NCBI GenBank assembly: GCA_905479795.1
Contig: CAJQNX010000011.1
Location: 1 to 39,156, forward strand
Origin: an uncultured Candidatus Midichloriaceae bacterium
Lineage (GTDB): Bacteria; Pseudomonadota; Alphaproteobacteria; Rickettsiales; Midichloriaceae
Length of the DNA stretch: 39,156 nt
Direction: 5' to 3'
The first letter of the stretch is position 1. Each line of letters begins with the position of its first letter. Below the pieces are notes generated by a model. It saw only the letters and a list, made by a program, of their open reading frames with translations, made no database searches and was not told the DNA's origin. Position numbers and translations under genes: made by a program. Positions 26,124 to 35,009 of the stretch are shown here, piece by piece.

Positions 26124-26897
26124 TTAAAAATTGATATATATTGGGGCATGATCAGATGGCTTACTCCATCCTCTGGGCTCAGTTAGCACTCCTGATGTTG
26201 ATATCTTATCCGCTACTGCAGGAGATACTAAAATATGATCAATTCTCATTCCTTTATTATGTTGCCAACTTCCAGCCCTATAATCCCACCAACTAAATTG
26301 TTGAACATCATTATTAAAATCCCTAAATGTATCAATAAGTCCAAGATTTAGTAATTTTCTGAAGCATTTTCTTTCTTCTATGCTAAACAATAACTTACCA
26401 TCAGATCGTTTAGGGTCGTAAACGTCTATTGCTTCTGGTGCAACATTTAAATCACCCCCCATTATTATATTTTCCTCATGCTTCATTAAATATGCTAGTC
26501 TTTCATATAATTTTTGAAAAAAATTTAATTTATATATAAATTTTTCGGATCCTACCTCAGAACCATTTGGTACATAAACTGAAATTATTTTATAGCATAT
26601 TTTTTCTATAACTATTGTATTTTCAATATATCTAGCTTCTTGATTATCTCCCATGCCTTCAAGACCTATAATGGTATCATCTAAGGGGTATTTACTCAAA
26701 ATAGCAACGCCATTATATGCTTTTTGACCAAAAACTTTAATATTATATCCTAGATCACTTAATTCTTCATAAGGGAATTTTTCTTCTATACACTTGATTT
26801 CCTGTAATAGTATGACTTTTGGATTATGCTCTCTAATGAGCTCAGTAAGGTGGATAAACCTAGAAGATATTGAATTTACATTCCAACAAATAATCAT
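26124..26897 (-). CDS. xth: Exodeoxyribonuclease III (AP endonuclease)
   Basis: Cuts DNA at abasic sites in base excision repair and has 3'-5' exonuclease activity. At 257 residues it has normal length. Motifs: MIICWNVNSI start, LLQEIK with the metal-binding Glu, VYVPNGSEVG with the catalytic Tyr region, GGDLNVAPEAID (Asp/Asn pair), WWDYRAG, MRIDHILVSP and the final catalytic PSDHAPI. It begins 15 bases after the tRNA-Asn gene on the same strand and may share its transcript. Confidence 0.96.
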   Translation of the reverse strand: MIICWNVNSISSRFIHLTELIREHNPKVILLQEIKCIEEKFPYEELSDLGYNIKVFGQKAYNGVAILSKYPLDDTIIGLEGMGDNQEARYIENTIVIEKICYKIISVYVPNGSEVGSEKFIYKLNFFQKLYERLAYLMKHEENIIMGGDLNVAPEAIDVYDPKRSDGKLLFSIEERKCFRKLLNLGLIDTFRDFNNDVQQFSWWDYRAGSWQHNKGMRIDHILVSPAVADKISTSGVLTEPRGWSKPSDHAPIYINF

Positions 26898-26912
26898 TAA
26901 AACCTAGAATAA

Positions 26913-26987
26913 TGGCTCCCCGGGCCGGATTCGAACCAGCGACCGAACGGTTAACAGCCGTTTGCTCTACCACTGAGCTACCGAGGA
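26913..26987 (-). tRNA. tRNA-Asn (GUU)
   Basis: A full cloverleaf on the minus strand. The acceptor stem is TCCTCGG with CCGGGGA, plus discriminator G and an encoded CCA. D-arm AGCTCAGTGGTAGAGC, anticodon arm ACGGCTGTTAACCGT with anticodon GTT (26953-26955 on the plus strand reads AAC), and T-arm CTGGTTCGAATCCGG are all present. Confidence 0.97.
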
Positions 26988-27002
26988 ATAAATATATAAA
27001 AT

Positions 27003-27031
27003 TATATATAATAGTATTTTAAAAAAGTCTA
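27003..27031 (-). promoter_or_regulatory. Likely promoter for tRNA-Asn (and xth)
   Basis: On the minus strand: TAGACT, a 17-base spacer, then TATATA, ending 15 bases before the tRNA 5' end. The -35 differs from TTGACT at one base. Confidence 0.4.
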
Positions 27032-27090
27032 GGGAGAATTTTATTTTTTAAAGTAATTTCCATACTTTATGAACGTTAATGCTAAATAAA

Positions 27091-27639
27091 CTAATCATTC
27101 TCTTGCAATAAAATACATGTTTCATTTTCAACCTCTGTGAAATTTTGGTAAAATATATCAGTGCCATATCGTAGTGCACCAGGATGAATATACTTATCTG
27201 TATGAGAGTATGATGTGTTATTGCTAAATAAAGATATTTCATCAATAATGGGAGGAATATAGCTAAATACTGATGATATTAATAGAGTAGTTATTATTAC
27301 TGAAGGTGCTACTAAAATAATTGCTGGAATTATTGGAATTGCAATTACCCCTAAGTGCGAAGCTATAGCGGTATTCACAGCTACAGATGCTTGATATTTT
27401 GCATAAAATTCTGCCATATATAGTGTTGTATCTTGTAATGAGGAATTATTAATTGTTTCAATTATCTGCTGTGGATCTTGTGATTGATGACAAATTATAT
27501 AATCAATTACAGGTTCTACTATAAATTCATGTAATATATAACCTGGTGCTGGATGATTATAATTAGTACAGATATTATAACCCACTTCTGCAATATAACC
27601 ACCTACGTGTCCTATGCCTGATTCACATATAAAGCTCAT
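27091..27639 (-). CDS. Orphan 182-residue membrane protein, possibly iron-regulated
   Basis: No family recognised. The N-terminus is Gly/Tyr-rich and polar (ICESGIGHVGGYIAEVGYNICTN), without a standard signal peptide. A single long hydrophobic region at about 95-135 (HLGVIAIPIIPAIILVAPSV, then IITTLLISSVFSYIPPI) could span the membrane twice. The C-terminus is polar, with Cys near the end (ETCILLQEND). A GGAG ribosome site lies about 8 bases before the ATG. The upstream promoter carries a Fur-box-like operator, so expression may respond to iron or another metal. Role unknown. Confidence 0.65.
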   Translation of the reverse strand: MSFICESGIGHVGGYIAEVGYNICTNYNHPAPGYILHEFIVEPVIDYIICHQSQDPQQIIETINNSSLQDTTLYMAEFYAKYQASVAVNTAIASHLGVIAIPIIPAIILVAPSVIITTLLISSVFSYIPPIIDEISLFSNNTSYSHTDKYIHPGALRYGTDIFYQNFTEVENETCILLQEND

Positions 27640-27692
27640 AAATTATCTCCAAAATTGTTTTTTAGGTTAATTCTCACTAATTATTCTATATT

Positions 27693-27752
27693 GAGAATGA
27701 GAATCATTCCTTTTGATTGGCAATGTATATTGCAAATAGGAATTATTATCAA
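27693..27752 (-). promoter_or_regulatory. Promoter with overlapping Fur-box-like operator
   Basis: Minus strand: TTGATA (27747-27752), 17-base spacer, TATACA (27724-27729). The predicted RNA start is near 27716. Just downstream, 27693-27711 reads GAGAATGAGAATCATTCCT on the plus strand and matches the classical 19-base Fur box (GATAATGATAATCATTATC) at 14 of 19 positions. The site includes the inverted repeat GAATGA-GAA-TCATTC. A repressor bound here would block initiation of the 182-residue membrane protein. Confidence 0.55.
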
Positions 27753-27927
27753 GTATTTTGTGTTAATATATTTTATTGATAAAGTATATTAATAGTTATA
27801 TGACTCAGTTTTATTATAATAAATAGCTAAATATGTAGTTGATGATTGTTACAGAAAGTGTTATTTTTTTTTTAAATTACAATGCGATTGAAAATAGAGC
27901 TACAGATAATTTTATCTCAAATCATTA

Positions 27928-28821
27928 ATGACAACAAATATTGATCAATGCATAATAAAGTTTCATACTTTCACTAATGCAAATAACACGAAAACTTTTG
28001 ACTGGTATCATATTGATGGTAAAAATGCACAAGCAAAAGAATATTTAACAACGAACTTTACTAACATTGACAATGTTGCTATAAAGGCATTGCTTTCTAA
28101 TGAGGCAAGGCCTAGAGCAACAGAACATGATGGTGGTCTTTTTTTAATTTTAAAATTAATAAAACTGACAAAAAACGAAGAAGTAATGGAGGTACAATCT
28201 CTTAGAGTATGGATTGAAGACACCCGAGTTATTACTGTTCAAAATTGCGAACTTCAAGTAATTGAAGATATGTTGAAGGAGGAAGATATAAATAATCAAT
28301 ATGATACCATTGAGAGTATTATAAGTGCTTTCATAGAACATATGCTTATTAGTATGAATAAGGCTTTAATTTTTCTTGATGAAAAAATTTCTAGGCTTGA
28401 AAGAATATTAATAACTAAGAAAAAGCCAATTTCCAATGGAATATATAAAGCCCGCCAACAATTACTTCTTTTAGAAAAATATGTTGTTCCCCAGCGTGAT
28501 GCAATTTACTTTTTACTTAAAAATCCACAATGTTTAAAAACCACAGCAGTACTTAAAAATATATATAATCAACTGAATCTTTATGCAGATGATGCAGAAG
28601 ATATCAGAAAAGATCTAAGTTTAATCATAGAGGAAAATAATGCAATAATGGGTAGTAAATTAAGCAATAGTGTGCACACACTGGCAATAATTTCAGTGGC
28701 ACTTTTACCAATTCACAACCTTATACATCTTTTTGGTAGTGATTTTGGTGAAATATGGGCTAGTTTGGGCATGTTATCTTTAATAGCAATTCATATTATA
28801 AGACTAAAATTAAAAAAATAG
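27928..28821 (+). CDS. ZntB/CorA-family metal transporter, signature motif degenerate
   Basis: Divalent metal channel family, 297 residues, with a cytoplasmic alpha/beta domain (VAIKALLSNEARPRATEHDG, then a segment with VQSLRVWIEDTRVITVQ). A long helical stalk (KARQQLLLLEKYVVPQRDAI; YADDAEDIRKDLSLIIEENN) follows, with two C-terminal helices (VHTLAIISVALLPIHNLIHLFG and IWASLGMLSLIAIHIIRLKLKK). The layout and RPR block match the ZntB side of the family. The GMN/GIN filter normally at the end of the first helix is replaced by HLFGSDFGEIW. It is either a divergent transporter or one with altered ion choice. It is divergent from the Fur-box gene. Confidence 0.8.
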   Translation: MTTNIDQCIIKFHTFTNANNTKTFDWYHIDGKNAQAKEYLTTNFTNIDNVAIKALLSNEARPRATEHDGGLFLILKLIKLTKNEEVMEVQSLRVWIEDTRVITVQNCELQVIEDMLKEEDINNQYDTIESIISAFIEHMLISMNKALIFLDEKISRLERILITKKKPISNGIYKARQQLLLLEKYVVPQRDAIYFLLKNPQCLKTTAVLKNIYNQLNLYADDAEDIRKDLSLIIEENNAIMGSKLSNSVHTLAIISVALLPIHNLIHLFGSDFGEIWASLGMLSLIAIHIIRLKLKK

Positions 28822-28893
28822 AGATCATTTTTTGTTACAGCATAAGCAAATTGATATGATATTAAAGTATTGATTTAATATGGGGTATAAAAT

Positions 28894-29328
28894 TTAACTC
28901 TTAGAGTTATACCTTTGTTGAGCCAATTCATCTAGATTTTTTTGCTCATTAAGGTTATTGTAATGTTTTATTCTTGAGGTAGATTTATCTGATAAGTTTT
29001 CATATTTTTTTTGCTCATCAAATTTTTCTTTCAGGGTGTTGATTAACGAATTAAGCTGAGATTTATTGAGCTCATTTTCCTCGGTAATTTTTTGCATTTT
29101 TATTTTTGATAATTCAAAAAATTTATCAAATTCAAAAATTAAAAATTCTTTAGATAAAATTTTCTCTTGTTCAATCTCAGTTAGTAAGTTTTGTAATTTG
29201 GTATTTAAAATATCTATAGCATTAATTAAGGTATTCTTTTCAAGAATTAAACTAGTAATTTCTTTGTCTAAATTTTTAATGATTATTTTTAACGATTTAA
29301 CTTGTCTATATTCAGCACTGTGTTCCAT
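28894..29328 (-). CDS. fliJ: Coiled-coil protein, FliJ-like flagellar export chaperone
   Basis: 144 residues, almost entirely charged alpha-helical heptads (SLKIIIKNLDKEITSLILEK; LTEIEQEKILSKEFLIFEFD) with no signal peptide. Length, an N-terminal anti-parallel coiled coil and the C-terminal pattern NEQKNLDELAQQRYNSKS fit FliJ, which ends in a similar QKKMDEFAQRA segment. FliJ sits in the stalk of the flagellar ATPase FliI and helps deliver export substrates. It follows ccmG at once on the minus strand, away from fliI, which is unusual. The FlbD gene in this window supports a flagellum. Coiled-coil matches are easily misleading, so the call is tentative. Confidence 0.5.
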   Translation of the reverse strand: MEHSAEYRQVKSLKIIIKNLDKEITSLILEKNTLINAIDILNTKLQNLLTEIEQEKILSKEFLIFEFDKFFELSKIKMQKITEENELNKSQLNSLINTLKEKFDEQKKYENLSDKSTSRIKHYNNLNEQKNLDELAQQRYNSKS

Positions 29329-29329
29329 T

Positions 29330-29833
29330 TTAATTTGTAATCATTGTTTTTAATTTTTGATAGTTTATTGATCCACTAATTAATTCGATAATTTCATTAT
29401 TAGTAGAGTTTATTACAAAAGTCATGGGGAATGTGTTTAAATTCATGCTTTGATACAATTCTGAATTTATAATAAATACATCTTCATAATAATTTCCATT
29501 TTTCTTAAGCCAATTGGCTACCACATCTCGCTCTTCATCTATTGCCACTCCATAAAGTGGGATATTTTTTGCTTGGAGGATTTTTAACTCTGATAATTCA
29601 CTTATGCATTCTTTGCACCAGGTTGAAAAAAAATGCAAAAAGATATACTTATCTTTGTTGCTTTTGAGCTTAATATCATCTCCGCTTATTGTGCTTTTTA
29701 TTTTTAAAAAGCTAATTTTATTATTGCTTAACTCAATAATATTTTCAAATTTTTCGTTTAGTACCATTTTAAAGGCAAACAAAGCTATGATTAATATAAA
29801 AGATATAAATGGCAAATAAAGTTTAAATTTCAT
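29330..29833 (-). CDS. ccmG: CcmG/DsbE-type thiol-disulfide reductase
   Basis: Membrane-anchored periplasmic thioredoxin-fold protein that reduces apocytochrome c for heme attachment. The N-terminal anchor is LPFISFILIIALFAFKMVL, then the thioredoxin fold with active site WCKEC (W72, C73, C76) in HFFSTWCKECISEL. The CcmG-like IPLYGVAIDEERDVVANWL follows, with the cis-Pro in NTFPMTFVI. It overlaps lipB by 11 bases and abuts the FliJ-like gene, so all three are read together behind hemH. Other ccm genes are not in the window. Confidence 0.85.
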   Translation of the reverse strand: MKFKLYLPFISFILIIALFAFKMVLNEKFENIIELSNNKISFLKIKSTISGDDIKLKSNKDKYIFLHFFSTWCKECISELSELKILQAKNIPLYGVAIDEERDVVANWLKKNGNYYEDVFIINSELYQSMNLNTFPMTFVINSTNNEIIELISGSINYQKLKTMITN

Positions 29834-30488
29834 ATTCCTTATCTAATTCGAAATTAAAAGTATCAAAAAAACAATTTTTAATAATTTTATTTAATATTTT
29901 ATTCTCAATGTGTTTTTTATTTTCCATGTATATAGATGTCATTTTGCAATTATCTATTCCACAGGGAACAATATTGTTAAAAAAATTCATATCAGGGTTA
30001 ATATTTATTGCTAATCCATGATATGAAATCCATTTTTTCAATTTAATTCCAATAGAGGTTATTTTTTTATTAACGTTATTATTTTGAACCCAGATACCTA
30101 TATTTTCTCTATCAGCATAAGCGGCAATATCATTTTGTGCAAGTATAGATATCACCCAATTTTCTAACATTCTTATAAAAAGTTTTAAATCTGGCTTATT
30201 ATTAAAAAGTTGTTTTAAATCAAGCATAATGTAAATTATTTTTTGCCCAGGTCCATGATAAGTGATTTTTCCCCCTCTATCTGTGTTGATAAAAGGTATG
30301 TTTGTTTTATTTATTATATCTGCATAGACTGCGCTTCTTCCAAGTGTATATACGCTTGGGTGCTCTAACAACCAGATTGCTGAATTCTCTTTTTTATCGA
30401 TTATTTTTCCTACCTTCATTTTCATAAATTCAATAGCAAAGCTATAATCGATTGGGGTATTAGAATAAATAAAATCAATTTTTTGCAT
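29823..30488 (-). CDS. lipB: Octanoyl-[acyl-carrier-protein] transferase LipB
   Basis: Moves octanoate from acyl carrier protein to lipoyl domains; first step of lipoate synthesis. Motifs: EHPSVYTLGR, the RGGKITYHGPGQ substrate loop, SIGIKLKKWISYHGLAINI with the catalytic Lys, and VPCGID with the catalytic Cys. The open frame extends 26 codons upstream inside hemH, but the start at 30488 (MQKIDFIYSNTP) gives normal length (222 residues) and a 14-base overlap with hemH. It is part of the hemH-lipB-ccmG-fliJ-like run. Confidence 0.93.
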   Translation of the reverse strand: MQKIDFIYSNTPIDYSFAIEFMKMKVGKIIDKKENSAIWLLEHPSVYTLGRSAVYADIINKTNIPFINTDRGGKITYHGPGQKIIYIMLDLKQLFNNKPDLKLFIRMLENWVISILAQNDIAAYADRENIGIWVQNNNVNKKITSIGIKLKKWISYHGLAININPDMNFFNNIVPCGIDNCKMTSIYMENKKHIENKILNKIIKNCFFDTFNFELDKEYEI

Positions 30489-31518
30489 TTTGTAATTGTT
30501 TTTTTTGAATACATTTGCAAAATTTCTTAGGACAGGGAGCAATTTTATATACTTTATCCATAACAATATTTTTTAACCCTTCAATGAATTTATCGTCTTC
30601 ACTTACTGTTTTAGCCCTATAATATGCTTTTGCGCCACTTTTCATTGCTAATTCCTTGTATTCCAAATCTAGTTCAACTAAGGTTTCAACATGCTCTGAT
30701 ACAAATGAAATAGGTACTACTAATATGCTTCTATTTTTCTTTGAGGCCTCAATTATGATTTGATCAGCATATGGTTTGATCCAAGAAACTGGTCCTACTC
30801 TACTTTGATAAGCTAAAATATAATCTAAATTTTGAATATTCGCTGATTCTACAATCAATCTCATAGTGCTTTGGACCTGCCATTGGTAGGGATCTCCAGA
30901 TTTAATAATTTTTTTAGGCAAACCATGAGCCACAAATACAACGTATGGTGCTCCATTTTCTTTTGAAGCCTGAGCGTAATTTGTTTGAAAAATTTTTGCA
31001 ATAGATGAAATGAATTCTTTTTGTGAGTAATAACAACAAGTAATTTTTTGAGGGCAGTTTAAACCAGAATCAGATAAAGCCAGATTCCATTTTTCTAAAA
31101 ATGATGCTGTAGTAGTTGTGGAAAATTGAGGATATAATGGAATTAAAATTATGTTTGTAGGATTGTATTCAGCTATTTGCTTTATTGTTTCTTGGGGCAA
31201 TGGATGACAAAAATTCATGCTAATAAAAACTTTGTATTGCTCTTTATCAAGTACTTTTTGGAGGGCATCTTTTTGTTTCATAGTGTTTTTAAGCAAGGGT
31301 GATTTTCCACCTAATTTATCATAATTACTAGTAGCCTCTTTTTTTCTCAGTCTAGAAATTAGCCTAGCAAGTATATATCTAAAAGGATTAGGTAAGTTAA
31401 TGATATTTTTATCACTAAATAAATTAAATAGAAAAAATTCTATTTCATCTTTATTATTTGGGCCTCCTAAATTATATATTACAACGGCTGTTTTATTTTT
31501 AATTTTATTATTTTTCAT
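30475..31518 (-). CDS. hemH: Ferrochelatase
   Basis: Inserts iron into protoporphyrin IX, the last step of heme synthesis. Motifs: VVIYNLGGPNN opening, GGKSPL, the catalytic His in FVAHGLPKKIIKSGDPY, YQSRVGPVSWIKPY, and the acidic SEHVETLVELDLEY. The C-terminus contains CPKKFCKCIQKKQ; clustered cysteines there recall the [2Fe-2S] site of alphaproteobacterial ferrochelatases, although one usual Cys is further upstream. Start chosen at the second Met (31518), which removes ten residues lacking family similarity. It is divergent from the 888-residue exported protein. Confidence 0.95.
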   Translation of the reverse strand: MKNNKIKNKTAVVIYNLGGPNNKDEIEFFLFNLFSDKNIINLPNPFRYILARLISRLRKKEATSNYDKLGGKSPLLKNTMKQKDALQKVLDKEQYKVFISMNFCHPLPQETIKQIAEYNPTNIILIPLYPQFSTTTTASFLEKWNLALSDSGLNCPQKITCCYYSQKEFISSIAKIFQTNYAQASKENGAPYVVFVAHGLPKKIIKSGDPYQWQVQSTMRLIVESANIQNLDYILAYQSRVGPVSWIKPYADQIIIEASKKNRSILVVPISFVSEHVETLVELDLEYKELAMKSGAKAYYRAKTVSEDDKFIEGLKNIVMDKVYKIAPCPKKFCKCIQKKQLQNAKN

Positions 31519-31604
31519 AAAAAATGATATTGATAATTTACAAAACAAATATTATCAGTAAGCTTGTGGTTATTAAATAGTTATTTACTACCTGTAGTTT
31601 GCTT

Positions 31605-34265
31605 GTGAAAATAAAGACCTTAAATTTTGTATGTTGTTTAGTATTTGTAACGTTCTTGTTGAACTCATCATATTGCTATGGTGATAAAGTGGATGGTCCA
31701 TATAATCTACTGCAACACCTTAAAAATATTCCAAAACCAAAACCAAAACCAAACAAAGTTAAGAGTATTGTTCCAAAAACGGTGAATAAGGCTAAGGCAG
31801 TTGAAAAGGCAAAAGTGCACAAATTTGTTCAAAAAAGGCTTGATGTTATTGCAGAACAAAGCATTGAAAGCACTAAAATAACTTTTCCTTGGGATGAAGC
31901 AGTTAACATGGCTTCTTATATTAAAAATAATCATCTGTATGTTATATTTGATAAAAAAATACCAGTAAATATCAAACTCTTAAATAGCTATATCAACAAA
32001 AGTATTATAGAGCATGCCCTAATTGATAATTTTTATACTTATGATATTGAAAAGGATACCACATGTATAGTCTTCAAATTAGTTGAGGGAAATAAAAATA
32101 ATAATAAATATTTTTTAGTATATAAAGATCATAATTCTGTGATAATAAAAATATTTCCTCAAAAAATTAAACCTAAAATCATTGATTTTGTCTCAAAGCC
32201 GTTTGATGTACCAACCGCTAAAATAGAATTTGATATTGAGAATCTGGGTGAAGCAAAAATAATATCATTTATTGATCCGATGAATGGAGAGAAAACTACG
32301 GTTTTAGCTATGAAAAATTATCAATACACCATAAAAAATGATTTTTATTTTGTTGATTTTGATATTACATCAACCATTCAAGGTATAGCAATTTTAGAGA
32401 AATCTGATGGATTAGTTTTTAATAAAAATAATATTTTATTTTGGATTATTTCAAAATTGGGGCTTAATTTATCTTCTAAATATAATTCTTCAGCTGGTAA
32501 TTCTATTTTTCAAACTCCAGGCTTTTCGAGGTTGGATGAGTTTAAAGATAGCAGCGGCATTGTAACATTAAAACCCTACAAAAAAGATTTTGGAGGATAT
32601 GTAGAAACTGCAAATGTTTTACAAAAAGAGATATATAGCAGTTCTGTTGATTCGCTTTATAATTTTAGAATAAATCTTGCTTTGCTTAATTTGGCAAACG
32701 GCTTTTATCCTGAGTCTAAAGCTCAGTTAGAATATGCTAAGATTAATAATTTATTATTGAAAAATAAATTTGATTTTTTATTAATTTATGCAGCGTCAGA
32801 ATTTATGAATGGTGATTATAAGCATGCAGAGGAAGTTATAAATAAAATTGATATTTCCTCTGTTCCAACAAAAAATTTAGAAGAAGTGAGATTTTGGCAA
32901 GATATTATCAATTTATCAAATGAAAAAGACCGCAATCTAAATAATAGTTTAATTGAGGTTTTTTCTAAATCCAACAATACTTTTTTAAAGGGCTATTCAG
33001 ATAATATTTTAATTAAATTAAAACTTATTGAACTTAAATTTTTAATAAAAAATAGCTATTTTAATGCAGCTCAAACTACTATTAAGGAATTAGGGAGCTT
33101 AAAATTAAAGGGTGAAAACGAAGCGGAAATGTATTATGAAGCAGCCAATTTACAAAGGTTAATCTCAAATCCAAAAGGCGAATTAAAATTTTTAAACAAA
33201 TGTAGTATTGTTTCTAATTCATTATATTATAGTTCGAAATGTGAGTTTGACTTCATTAACTATGAGTTGAATAATAAAATCATTAATATAGACGCGGCTA
33301 TTAATAAATTACAAATATTAGATTTTAAAATAAGAAATTCTGATATGGAAATTAAAGTTTTAGATAGAATTGCGGAGCTTTATTTAAAGGAAGAAGATTA
33401 TATTAACTCGTTGCTAACTTGGAGAACAATACATCATTATTTTTCAAGTAAAATCGAAGCATTAGTTGCAAGAGAGAATATGACTAAAGTTTTTACTAAG
33501 ATATTTTTAACAAAAATTGAAAAAAAGTATTCGGCATTTCAGAAAGTTGCAATATTTGATGAATTTAGTGACTTAAATCCTATTGGTAATGAGGGAGATA
33601 GAATTGCATTAAAGTTATCTGATTATTTGATTGAATTAGATCTATTAGAAAGAGCGGCTAGTATTTTAAAGCATCAGTATAAATACAGATTGAGTGGTTA
33701 TCAAAAAGATGTGGTGTTAAATAAACTATTAAGTGTGTATTTAGAGCTAAATAATCCGAAAGAAGTTCTTCCATATTTCAATATGGAAGCCACAAACAAC
33801 CTTTCAAATCAGATCAAGATATCCAGACTTCAATTATTTGCAAGAGCTTTATCAGAGGTAAAGGAATATGATAAAGCGATAGAAATATTAAAGGGAGATT
33901 TATCAAATCCATCTGATGTAATTAGGGCAAATGTATATTGGCAACAAAAAAATTGGAATGATTTTAACGATAATTCTGAGCCATATATATATTCGTTAAT
34001 GAACAACAATCAGTCTTTGACTAAAAGTGATGCTGAGAAAATTTTAAAACAATCTATATCTTATTCTTTTTTAGGTAGAAAAAGGCTTTTGCTTAATTTG
34101 TATAATAATTTTAAAGAAAGATTAGCAATTGATCACAAAAAGGAGCTGGATATAATTCACTTGTTAGTAAGGTTGCAATTTAATAAAAACAAAGGGAGTA
34201 AAATTATTAATACTCAGGATGTACAAAGCATGGTTAATGATGTATATAATCAAATAAATGATTGA
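31605..34265 (+). CDS. Large exported TPR-like protein, alphaproteobacterial type
   Basis: An 886-residue protein (888 from the alternative TTG at 31599). The GTG start at 31605 gives a good signal peptide, MKIKTLNFVCCLVFVTFLLN, cleaved near SSYCYG. A Pro/Lys linker (KPKPKPNK) follows. The FPWDEAVNMASYIKNNHLYVIFD block is similar to large 'TPR repeat' proteins of flagellated Alphaproteobacteria as I remember them. The C-terminal half has helical pairs of TPR style (FRINLALLNLANGFYPESKA; DFLLIYAASEFMNGDYKHAE; SYFNAAQTTIKELG; LFARALSEVKEYDKAIEILK). It should act in the periplasm, perhaps as a scaffold for a large envelope machine. kdsB follows after 21 bases. No precise function can be named. 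Confidence 0.75.
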   Translation: MKIKTLNFVCCLVFVTFLLNSSYCYGDKVDGPYNLLQHLKNIPKPKPKPNKVKSIVPKTVNKAKAVEKAKVHKFVQKRLDVIAEQSIESTKITFPWDEAVNMASYIKNNHLYVIFDKKIPVNIKLLNSYINKSIIEHALIDNFYTYDIEKDTTCIVFKLVEGNKNNNKYFLVYKDHNSVIIKIFPQKIKPKIIDFVSKPFDVPTAKIEFDIENLGEAKIISFIDPMNGEKTTVLAMKNYQYTIKNDFYFVDFDITSTIQGIAILEKSDGLVFNKNNILFWIISKLGLNLSSKYNSSAGNSIFQTPGFSRLDEFKDSSGIVTLKPYKKDFGGYVETANVLQKEIYSSSVDSLYNFRINLALLNLANGFYPESKAQLEYAKINNLLLKNKFDFLLIYAASEFMNGDYKHAEEVINKIDISSVPTKNLEEVRFWQDIINLSNEKDRNLNNSLIEVFSKSNNTFLKGYSDNILIKLKLIELKFLIKNSYFNAAQTTIKELGSLKLKGENEAEMYYEAANLQRLISNPKGELKFLNKCSIVSNSLYYSSKCEFDFINYELNNKIINIDAAINKLQILDFKIRNSDMEIKVLDRIAELYLKEEDYINSLLTWRTIHHYFSSKIEALVARENMTKVFTKIFLTKIEKKYSAFQKVAIFDEFSDLNPIGNEGDRIALKLSDYLIELDLLERAASILKHQYKYRLSGYQKDVVLNKLLSVYLELNNPKEVLPYFNMEATNNLSNQIKISRLQLFARALSEVKEYDKAIEILKGDLSNPSDVIRANVYWQQKNWNDFNDNSEPYIYSLMNNNQSLTKSDAEKILKQSISYSFLGRKRLLLNLYNNFKERLAIDHKKELDIIHLLVRLQFNKNKGSKIINTQDVQSMVNDVYNQIND

Positions 34266-34286
34266 TTATATATTTGAGAAATTACA

Positions 34287-35009
34287 ATGAGAACTATAGT
34301 TATAATACCGGCTCGTTTAGCTTCAATGAGATTGCCTAGAAAACCTTTAATAGACATAGATGGTACTCCTATGATTATTAGGGTTTACAATCAAGCAGTA
34401 AAAGCTAATGTTGGTAAGGTTATTATTGCTGGATGCGATCCTGAGCTTGAAAAGCTAATTAATAGTTATAATTTTAACTATATTCACACGGATCCAAAGC
34501 TTCCATCTGGTACAGATCGGGTTTACGATGCATACCAAAATTTGGGAGAAAAATTTGACAATGTTATTAATCTTCAGGGTGATATGCCTCATGTTAATCC
34601 AAATACAATTATCAAAGTAAACGATATTTTAAATAACAAGCAAAATATTGATATAGAGATAGCCACTGCGGCAACCAAACTTGATGGTGATTTAATTAAT
34701 GATATGAACACTGTAAAAGTAATCAAAACTGATCATAATATTGCACTATACTTTACTAGATCTCCTATTAAATTAAGTGAAAATTTTAAGCATATTGGAA
34801 TATATGGCTTTAGAGCAGAAGCCCTTAGTAAATTTATGTCCTTACCCCAATCTACGCTAGAGAGAGATGAGAAGCTGGAGCAGTTAAGAGCTTTAGAAAA
34901 TAATATGAAAATTAAAGTGGTGATAACAGAGGATCCAAATATAAGTATTGATACTAAGGATGATTTATTAAAATCTAAAAAATATCTAAAAAAGTATGAA
35001 AAAATCTAA
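34287..35009 (+). CDS. kdsB: 3-deoxy-manno-octulosonate cytidylyltransferase
   Basis: Activates Kdo with CTP for the LPS inner core. At 240 residues it has normal length. Motifs: IIPARLASMRLPRKPLIDI nucleotide loop, PSGTDRVYDAY, NLQGDMPHVNP with the metal-binding Asp, YFTRSPI, and HIGIYGFRAEAL. It overlaps plsC by 14 bases. With lptA and lptB in the window, it shows that the cell builds a Kdo-containing LPS. Confidence 0.96.
   Translation: MRTIVIIPARLASMRLPRKPLIDIDGTPMIIRVYNQAVKANVGKVIIAGCDPELEKLINSYNFNYIHTDPKLPSGTDRVYDAYQNLGEKFDNVINLQGDMPHVNPNTIIKVNDILNNKQNIDIEIATAATKLDGDLINDMNTVKVIKTDHNIALYFTRSPIKLSENFKHIGIYGFRAEALSKFMSLPQSTLERDEKLEQLRALENNMKIKVVITEDPNISIDTKDDLLKSKKYLKKYEKI

Noticed and set aside
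28896..28913. Inverted repeat TAACTCT-T-AGAGTTA and GGTATAA...TTATACC between two convergent genes
   Set aside because: The loop is one base and there is no T-run, so it is not a good terminator. It overlaps the last codons of the FliJ-like gene and is probably chance.
29823..30566. Longer LipB with 26 extra N-terminal residues
   Set aside because: The extra residues lie inside the hemH coding end, have no LipB similarity, and the internal ATG at 30488 gives the normal family length.
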